Assembly: GCA_025506515.1 (NCBI GenBank) | Contig: CM046443.1 | Span: 91,962,849-92,026,848 of the forward strand | DNA from: Flaveria trinervia | Taxonomy: Eukaryota > Streptophyta > Magnoliopsida > Asterales > Asteraceae | Direction: 5' to 3' | DNA: 64,000 nt | Shown here: positions 57,091 through 64,000 of the stretch, piece by piece | Numbering within the stretch: the stretch's first letter is position 1 | How the letters are laid out: every line of letters begins with the position of its first letter | Notes under the pieces: generated by a model | The model's input: the letters and a program-made list of their open reading frames with translations, nothing else | What the model was told of the DNA's origin: nothing | Databases searched by the model: none | Translations under genes and position numbers: made by a program

Positions 57091-57735
57091 TGTTTCATTC
57101 TCAACACAAAGGATCAACTCCATAAATTTGATCCTAAGGTGGATGCAGGGTATTTTGTTGGGTATTCATCTACTTGCAAGGCATACAGAGTCTTCAACTG
57201 CAGAACAAAGATGGTTGAAGAAACTCTACATGTTAAGTTCAATGAATCTCCAAAGGACAAGATTCCACAAAGCCCTGTGGAGTTATTTGATTTGGACATA
57301 CTGCAATATGTTCCTTATCAAACTCCTGCTGTTGCTCCTGTCAACAGTTCACCACCTGGTGGTACTGCTGATGATGATGATGATTGCAGTACTCACCTCT
57401 TCAGGTTTAGTGATCAGCTGCCTGATTCAGCTAGACCTGATGTTCCTGTAGCTCCAGTAGCACCATCCACAACAAATGCTGATGAGATATCTTCGAATTC
57501 AACTTCCTTTGAATTACCATCCACTGATTGGTTTCAAGGAAATGATTCACCATCACCATCTGTTACTGCTGAGCCTGCTACAAACACTTGCACAGATCTC
57601 ATTATGTATCAAGATCTGAAGAATCACCCTATGTCTCAAATCATTGGTGATATCACTGCTGGAGTATCAACAAGAAGTCAATTGTCAAATTTCTGCTTCT
57701 ATGCTCTCTTCATCAGTCAGCAAGAGCCAAAGAAT
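57091..57735 (+). pseudogene. pol: C3 integrase C-terminal part and linker
   Basis: It is in the same open frame as the following RT part (56923-58119). FGCPCFILNTKDQLHKFDPKVDAGYFVGYSSTCKAYRVFN is the conserved tail. Then a Pro/Asp/Ser-rich linker and IIGDITAGVSTRSQLSNFCFYALF, the landmark before RT. No stop here, the longest intact part of the element. Confidence 0.88.
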
Positions 57736-58595
57736 TATCACATTGCTTTAAAGGACAATGGATGGGTTGATGCCATGCAGCTTGAGCTTCTTCAGTTCAA
57801 GAAACAGCAAGTATGGGAACTGGTTCCTCTACCTCCAGGTAAGTGTGCAATAGGCACTAAATGGGTGTTTAGGAACAAAACTGATGAAAATGGGCTTATT
57901 GTTAAGAACAAGGCCAGACTGGTTGTTCAGGGGTTTGCACAAGAAGAAGGTATTGATTATGATGAAACCTTTGCCCCTGTAGCCAGACTGGAAGCAATTC
58001 GATTGTTTTTAGCTTATGCTGCTTATCAAAATCTTAAAGTCTTTCAAATGGATGTCAAAAGTGCATTTTGTATGGAAAAATTAAAGAAGAAGGTATGTAT
58101 GTCAACCTCCGGGCTTTGAGGACAATAAACATCCTAATTGGGTGTATAAGCTTGATAAGGCTCTTTATGGGTTAAAACAAGCTCCTAGAGCCTGGTATGA
58201 GACATTATCAAACTTTCTTCTAGAAAATAATTTCACTAGAGGCTGCATAGATAAGACTTTATTCATTAAGAAGCTGGGCAGCATAATCTACTTGTTCAAT
58301 TTGTATGAGACATCATTTTTGCATCCTCTGATCCAAAGTTGTGTGATGCCTTTACAAAGTTGATGCAACAGAAGTTTGAAATGAGTGCCATGGGAGAGTT
58401 ACAATTCTTCTGGGGTTGCAAATCAAACAAAAGGCTGATGGAATTTTCATTCATCAGTCCAAATATACAAAAGATCTTTTGCAAAAGTTTGATTTACAAA
58501 ACTGTAAGTCTTGTTCTACTCCCATGTGCAGCACCACACAACTGGATACAGATCAGAAAGGTAAAGTGGTTGATGAAACACTTTACAGATGTATG
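57736..58595 (+). pseudogene. pol: C3 reverse transcriptase
   Basis: GWVDAMQLELLQFKKQQVWELVPLP, GTKWVFRNKTDENG, NKARLVVQGFAQEEGIDYDETFAPVARLEAIR and FQMDVKSAF, then a shift at about 58070-58095 before VYKLDKALYGLKQAPRAWYETLS (58142 on). The catalytic motif is destroyed: at 58300-58315 the DNA reads TTTGTATGAGACATC where YVDD should stand, giving a stop in frame. EMSAMGELQFFWGCKS (58378 on) follows in a shifted frame. Confidence 0.9.
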
Positions 58596-59241
58596 ATTGG
58601 GTCCTTGATGTATTTAACAGCTTCTAGACTAGATATTATGTTTGCTACATGTGTTTGTGCTAGATTTCAGGCTGCACCTAAAGAGTCTCATCTGATTGCA
58701 GTCAAGAGGATCTTTAGATATCTACAAGGCACTCCATCTCTAGGTTTATGGTATTCTACTGGACATTCTGGTAAATAGTTGCTTTTTCTAACAGTGACTA
58801 TGCAGGGTGTAAGTTGACCAGGAAATCAACGTCTGGTGGATGTCAATTCCTAGGCAACTGCTTGATTTCTTGGCAGAGCAAGAAACAGACCTCAGTTGCT
58901 ACATCAACTGCTGAAGCAGAGTACATTGCAGCTGCAAGTTGTACATCTCAGGTACTCTGGCTTCAAAACCAACTTTTGGATTATGGCATTACAGAGACTA
59001 AGACTCCATTGTTAATGGATAGTGCTTCAGCTCTTTGCATTGTCAAAAATCCGGTCCAGCACTCTAGGACCAAACATATAGAGATTAGACATCATTTTAT
59101 AAGGGATGTTTTGAAAAAGGTTTGATTGATCCTAAGTTTGTGCCTAGTGCTGATGAGCTTGCAGACATTTTTACTAAGCCTTTGGATAGTTCAACTTTCC
59201 AAAACCTGGTGTTAAGGCTTGGTATGCTGCAGCTTGAATAA
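58596..59241 (+). pseudogene. pol: C3 RNase H
   Basis: MIGSLMYLTASRLDIMFATCVCARF leads in. After a stop at 58776 and a shift the reading continues TRKSTSGGCQFLGNCLISW, STAEAEYIAAASCTSQVLWL (Glu), LMDSASALCIVK (Asp) and HIEIRHHFIRD. A shift near 59115 precedes ADIFTKPLDSSTFQNLVLRL and the natural end LQLE at 59241. Confidence 0.9.
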
Positions 59242-60006
59242 GTGACAACTACTGATGATCTTAGTAATAAGTACTGATGATCATTAGTACCTATGTCACA
59301 TATAAGTACTGATGAGCTCTTTTACCCTCAGTAGTTTATAACTACTGGAGGCTAAATGTCTCACAAGTATTGAAGTACTTCATCTGTTCTAAACTACTGA
59401 TGTAGTTACAACTACTGATGCAGTTACAACTACTGCAATCAGTAAAAACAGATAAGTACTGATGTCCTATGAAACAACCAAAAAACTGATATCAGCCAAA
59501 GATGATGAATGTGTTGAGGACAGTATGAAACAACTGAAAAGCTAAGAATTGACGAAAACAGCTGAAGAGAACTTTCTCTTCAGTCGTTTGTACAACTGCT
59601 GTTTCATTCTAAACAACTGAAGCAAAACCATGTCTTCATAGTTTTATAACTACTGATGACTAATACCAAGTCTTCAGTTGTTTACAACAGCTGATGACAA
59701 AACCACTGTCTTCAGTAGTTTCATAACTACTGATGACAAACACCAAGTCCTCAGTTGTTTCAATCATCTGAAGTCAAAACCACGGTCTTCAGTAGTTTTC
59801 TAAACTACTGATGCCTAACACCACGACTTCAGCTGTTTCAACATCTGAAAGGATAATACCATGTCAACGGTCGTTTAAAACTACTGATGACTAACACCAC
59901 ATCCTTCAGTCGTTTCTTACCCGTACCCTATAAATATCCTAACCTAAGCTCTCAATGCTTTATCTTCTTCAAACCTAACGTTCCTCTCCAAAACTTCCCT
60001 CTTCTC
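59242..60006 (+). repeat. C3 post-pol spacer: tandem array of hairpin units
   Basis: About a dozen units of 45-55 bases from 59242 to 59920. The clearest are TCTTCAGTAGTTTCATAACTACTGATGAC (in substance, 59709-59738) and relatives at 59640, 59675, 59750, 59790 and 59850. Arms CAGTAGTT/AACTACTG enclose 2-6 bases. The same CAGTAGTT/CAACTACTG words fill the LTR. 59921-60006 is an ordinary leader (CCCTATAAATATCC near 59927 could be a TATA box for the extra ORF). Confidence 0.85.
59927..59936 (+). promoter_or_regulatory. Possible TATA box upstream of the C3 extra ORF
   Basis: CCCTATAAATATCC lies about 75 bases upstream of the ATG at 60007. If used, it would give the extra ORF its own promoter. A chance match in AT-rich DNA is equally possible, though this stretch is less AT-rich than most. 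Confidence 0.35.
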
Positions 60007-60898
60007 ATGGCGTCCATGCAAATTAAACCGCGACACAACTGTGTTGCCTACCTCACTAAATCGCCTATCTGGACTAAGTTCGATACTGCTATCGATCTTA
60101 TGGTTCAGTCCCAATACAACACGACATTTCTTCTGAATCCCATACTACATGCCGAATCCTTGCACCAATTTTGGATGAACGTTACTGTTACACTGGGGAG
60201 AACAACACACCATCCCTCCAGTCGGTCGTAAACAACAAAGAAGTAGTCATCACTCCTGGAATAATCCGCAAAATTCTTCATCTGAATGATGCTAGTTCTC
60301 CTGCTGGATATCCAAAGGGCACCACTGATCTATCCTTTGCCAACATGGATATCAAGGCGATCTCAGTGCCTCCACTATCTTGAAGAAACACTTTAATGAC
60401 ACTGAGCGCCTAATCTTTCACATGGTGAATGTATGTTTGGCCCCTAAGACGTCGTCTTGGGATCAAATGTCGACGAAATGGCAGCAGGTAATGTATTCTA
60501 TCCTTGAGCAACAACCACTAAACTTTTCAGAAATAATATTTTCAGAGCTCAAAGATATGGCTCAAAAACTAACTGCCAACCGTTGGATACTTTATCCACG
60601 GTTCATAATGGCCATTATTACAGACCAGCTTAATGCTGAGGGACTTGTTGGCTTGGGAGTCCCTGCTACGGCTGTTCTGCCGGAAGTATACTCCCGGCAC
60701 AACTCTGACCAGACACTTAAAATGGCTGCCAAGCTGCGAAAACCCACGCAGCTGGAACCCACAGCCACAACCTCCACATCAAAAGTCCCCACCAACCCAC
60801 CAAAAAGAAACCCAAAACGGCTACTCAGGGAATTGAGTCCCCTGAGGATGCCCCTGCAACACAAACACAGGATATATCCACTAGTCCAAACCCCCTAG
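60007..60898 (+). pseudogene. C3 extra ORF (Sirevirus ORF3/env-like), N-terminal part
   Basis: The ATG at 60007 gives MASMQIKPRHNCVAYL. NPILHAESLHQFWMNVTV parallels RPTIYENLIRSFWNSAEV of C2. One frame change near 60180 leads to VVNNKEVVITPGIIRKILHLND, parallel to the EDSVRRCLQF segment of C2. A second near 60385 leads to MKKHFNDTERLIFHMVNVCLAP and LTANRWILYPRFIMAIITDQLN, parallel to MYPRFIQCMINESFPDI. A Pro/Thr/Lys-rich tail follows. Conservation of the same landmarks in two divergent elements suggests a real, once-selected protein. Function unknown. Confidence 0.75.
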
Positions 60899-63480
60899 TG
60901 GATACAATGACTCTTCCAGCCATAGCCGCTCAGGCTTCCTCTCAACAGGAGCCTACAGCAACCACAAGGGGTACCTACATATCTGGGATCTTCCTCACTT
61001 GAGGGGATTGCCATTGAAGAGCACCAACCTCCCCAGGTGCACACTGCTTCTATCCCTTCACCCCAAACAACGCCCCTCACAGCCAACTTTAATAGTTGCA
61101 CAAGTGCTGACTCAACTGCACTCCTCACCCCCCCCAGCAACCACTCACTACTGGGAATACCTCTACAATTGAGGGGGAGGAACACAGTGCACTTGAGAAC
61201 CCACAGCACAGGGGTTTACCACTTCTATCTCCTGGTGTAGACAAGGAGTTTAGAATATCTAGTGAGGAGGCCTCCTCTGCTCAGCCCTCCTCAGCACATG
61301 ATCAGAATGAGGCTGGTAACATTGCCAAGACCTCACTAGAGGCAACAGCTGATGATGGACACTGTCCTGAGGCTGGAAGTCCCCAGTACCAAGCACAAGG
61401 GGCACATGCATCAACTGGTCTACACCCAGTGCATGTAAATCCTGCTCTAAGCAGGAGGTCAGATGATTCAGCTTCGGTTGATGATGACCTGGGCTTTTTC
61501 TATGATGTTCTTGCCCAGAACACAATCCTTGAAGAGAAAATCAGTAGGCTGCAAAACCTACTTGATCAACTCTCCCAAGGAGAAAGACCATCTGCCTCTA
61601 CCCACCCACAGATTGCACCTTCACTTGAAGGTTCCCCAAACACTGAGCCACTCCAAAACAACCACCTGCCTCTGCTTCAGGCCCTACTTCTCAGGAACAG
61701 AACCCTCCTGAGCAAATAGGTGCTGTACTCTAAAATTCCCTCCCTCTCATCACACCCATAATCACTGATATTGTGACCAAAGCCATTGATGAGAGGCTTT
61801 CCTCAACTTTACAGCCCTTGATTGATGCTGCTGTCCAAAAGACTCTTTCTGCGGTACAAACCCCTTCCTCCAATGCATCCAAAAGGGGGAGGGAGAGAGT
61901 ACTGAAGTGAAAGAAAAGAAGAGGAAAAGATCCGAGGAAAAGAAGGAAGCGAAGCAAGCCCAAAAGGAGGAGAAAGAACAGCAACCAATGCTCACCTACA
62001 AGCGAAAGAAAGGTGCTGATGATCACATTGCTGAAGATAAAGCCTTGGAGCTACTGATAAAAGAGGCTGATGCCGAACACAGCAGATCAATGGACAACAT
62101 CATTGATCAGCTGTTTAGGCAAGGCCATGACACCAATAAACTTGACTTTGAGATTCGACGACTAGAGATTGAAGAAATCCAGAATAAATGGGCAAGTTAT
62201 GAAGTGTTAGAAAGAGAAAGGCTTGAAATCATGATTAGATTTATTGCAAAATATCTTGGAAGATCAATGATCGAAATCAAAGCTTGGTCCAGGGACAGTA
62301 TCTTGGCAATCACCACCAAGATCTGTTCGTCTGAAGCATATACTAAGGGGCTTGTTATTGAAGCTTTGAATGAAGCGGGTGCTGGGAGCAGGACTGAGCT
62401 AGCCAAGCAATCAAAAGCCACACTCACCTCAAGGATGCTAGAACAGCCTATCAACATTCCCGCACCAAAACCACCCAAAACACAACCCACCAAACCAACT
62501 CCCTTACCCTCAAACCCATAGCCGATGATATACCCTTGAAGAAGAAGAGAAGGATATTGAGGCTAGAAGATGATGAAGAAGATGATGAAGATAGGCTGCC
62601 GCTCTCAGCTGTGATTCAGTTGCCTAAGGCCACAAGTCACTCCTCAGCAATTACTCCTGAAGTCCAGAGACAAATGGTTAAAGTGAAGCTAGAAGAAGAA
62701 GAGCTTCATAAACAGCATGATGAGGAATTGCTGAAGAGAGTTGACAAAGCTTATGCAGCCACATCTTCTATCATCAATATGAAGAAGCAAGCCCTCAGAC
62801 TTTACACTCTCAGGCATACCTTTCAATATCAAAAGGAAAGAGTGAGGATTTGGCCTGATCCCAGGGTCTCTCACAGAATTCATAAGAAAAATATACCTCA
62901 GAGATACATTGGCCAGGTGAAAAAGATCGTAGATGAAGTGATCTCTCTGGTCTTTGTAGTTTCCCCTGGGAAATCCTAGAAGACTTCAGAAGCTACAAGC
63001 TAAGCTAATCTAACCCCTCAGAAGATGCTGGAAAACAAAATAGTGAAAAAGGGGTTAGTTTACAAGAGGCTTGAGGAAGTCAGGAAAAATGAGCTCCAGT
63101 TGTTCCTAGAGGGTAATCACCCGGATGAGTTTGCTTACAGAATAATAACAACTGTGGAGCTAAAGAATGGGAAACAGGCCAAATACCTGTCTGAGTATTA
63201 TGGGCCTGAATCATTGTTTGAAGGAGGTGCTGAAGAGCTAACCATGGAGGAACAAATCACCTTCCTGAGGCCTACACAAGAGAGTCGTACAGACTCATTA
63301 TGGGGAAGTGAATCTCATGAATGGGATAACAACTCTGTGTCCTGTTCCCCAAAACAGAGTTCCCATTCATACTCTGCCAAACAAATATTTGAGGTTTCTT
63401 CCCAGGCCGGAGCTTACATGGGTCATCTTCTCTACTGATCAAGAAGGAAAAAGACCAACACTCTGCCAACAATAAGTGGG
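60899..63480 (+). pseudogene. C3 extra ORF, low-complexity, coiled-coil and C-terminal parts
   Basis: 60899-61428 is Pro/Thr/Ser-rich with shifts. 61429-61719 has LEEKISRLQNLLDQLSQGE, a coiled coil. 61907-62521 is Lys/Glu-rich and then helical (DKALELLIKEADAEHSRSMDNIIDQLF, FIAKYLGRSMIEIKAW). 62536-62979 is acidic then helical (RQMVKVKLEEEELHKQHDEE). 63025-63438 is the C-terminal part (GLVYKRLEEVRKNELQLFLEG, YYGPESLFEGG). The order (N-terminal domain, Pro-rich, coiled coil, charged, C-terminal) is the same as in C2. Confidence 0.6.
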
Positions 63481-63488
63481 ACAACGAA

Positions 63489-63527
63489 TAATTTAGAGGT
63501 TTTGGCTGCATTGGTTTAGGGGGAGTT
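63489..63527 (+). other. C3 polypurine region before the 3' LTR
   Basis: It ends GGTTTAGGGGGAGTT, with the standard copia polypurine tract GGGGGAG, then the LTR start. The whole 39 bases recur at 51925-51963. Confidence 0.9.
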
Positions 63528-64000
63528 TGTTGGACCAAAAGAACCAATGAGCCAAGATCAGAAAACCTCTAAGTCCCACATGGTATCACAACAACTGCTG
63601 AAAGACTCATCAGCAGTTTGACAAATGCTGAAGACTTCAACAGCTGAAGATCAAGTGCTGAAGATTCCAACAGCTGAAGAACTAAAGTGCTGAAGTACAA
63701 CAGCTGAAGGACACAAGTACTGAAGCTGAAAGACCTAAGTACTGAAGTACACAGCTGAAGAGTTTACAAGTGCTGAAGATCAACAACTGATGTACAAAGC
63801 CTGAAGACAAAGACTGAAGACATCAGCTGATAATATCTACTGAAGTCATCAGCTGATGAAACATCTGAAGGTCAAAGTCTGAAGATCAAGTACTGAAGCG
63901 TCAATAGTTTGTCACAACTGCTGAAGAGTACTTCTTCAGTAGTTGTGATATCAGTAGTTTTATATTTGTAGTTTTAGTAGTTTTATGTTTCAGTAGTTTT
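63528..64000 (+). repeat. C3 3' LTR, first 473 bases
   Basis: Same start as the 5' copy at 51964. About a dozen single-base differences or one-base indels by eye. It continues past the window. Confidence 0.95.

Larger units (their letters stand above)
51925..64000 (+). mobile_element. C3: Sirevirus-like Ty1/copia element, truncated by the window end
   Basis: 5' LTR with an extra 39-base left extension, PBS, gag with two knuckles, protease, integrase, RT, RNase H, hairpin-array spacer, extra ORF, polypurine tract, and the first 473 bases of the 3' LTR. If the second LTR has the length of the first, the element is about 12.5 kb. LTR copies differ by about a dozen bases by eye over the shared 473, so it is younger than C2, yet its genes have many frameshifts. 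Confidence 0.93.

Overview
The window is repeat DNA from a plant nuclear genome. Everything with recognisable coding capacity is LTR-retrotransposon: Ty1/copia elements primed from initiator-Met tRNA (primer-binding site TGGTATCAGAGC, seen four times, one copy decayed), Ty3/gypsy chromoviruses of Tekay type, and gypsy elements of Athila type. I found no host protein-coding gene, rRNA gene or intact tRNA gene. The copia elements carry a long extra ORF after pol, as in Sireviruses, and that ORF and the Tekay-type LTRs resemble what I know from Asteraceae genomes. A eudicot, possibly an Asteraceae, is therefore my inference, not something the sequence proves.

Layout, left to right. 1-3361: 5' part of a minus-strand Sirevirus-like copia (C1: gag, PBS, 5' LTR). 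3530-4027: 3' end of a plus-strand Tekay-like LTR. 4028-9606: minus-strand Athila relic with its RT-RNase H-integrase part deleted, itself split by an old solo LTR (4527-6935). 9607-18396: plus-strand Athila element with two LTRs, PBS, gag, protease, RT, RNase H and integrase, full of lesions. 18397-22982: 3' half of a plus-strand Tekay element (T2), with a roughly 270-bp foreign insert in its integrase. 22983-24246 plus 38767-42547: an old copia relic (C4). It is split by C2 (24247-38766), a complete 14.5-kb Sirevirus-like copia with both LTRs and the target duplication AACAA. 42548-47503: 3' part of a minus-strand Tekay element (T1). Its RT is cut by a gypsy LTR (A, 47504 onward). A is cut by a solo LTR (B, 48621-50790, duplication GTGTA) and then by C3 (51925 to beyond 64000), another Sirevirus-like copia whose 3' LTR runs off the window.

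Nothing here looks able to transpose by itself. Every gag-pol has stops or frameshifts, and several have lost catalytic residues (RT motifs YVDA in C2 and FIDV in T1; integrase Glu to Lys in T2). Many stops fit C-to-T or G-to-A change, as expected of long-methylated DNA.

The most interesting pattern is palindromes. C2 and C3 each carry a private short inverted repeat in their LTRs, and the same motif recurs as a tandem array in the spacer between pol and the extra ORF. The Athila LTRs (ACGT-centred palindromes) and LTR A (a 12-bp CGTACG palindrome at about 20-bp period) show similar behaviour with unrelated sequence. C3 also has 39 bp of its own pre-3'-LTR sequence copied upstream of its 5' LTR, which suggests upstream plus-strand priming during reverse transcription.
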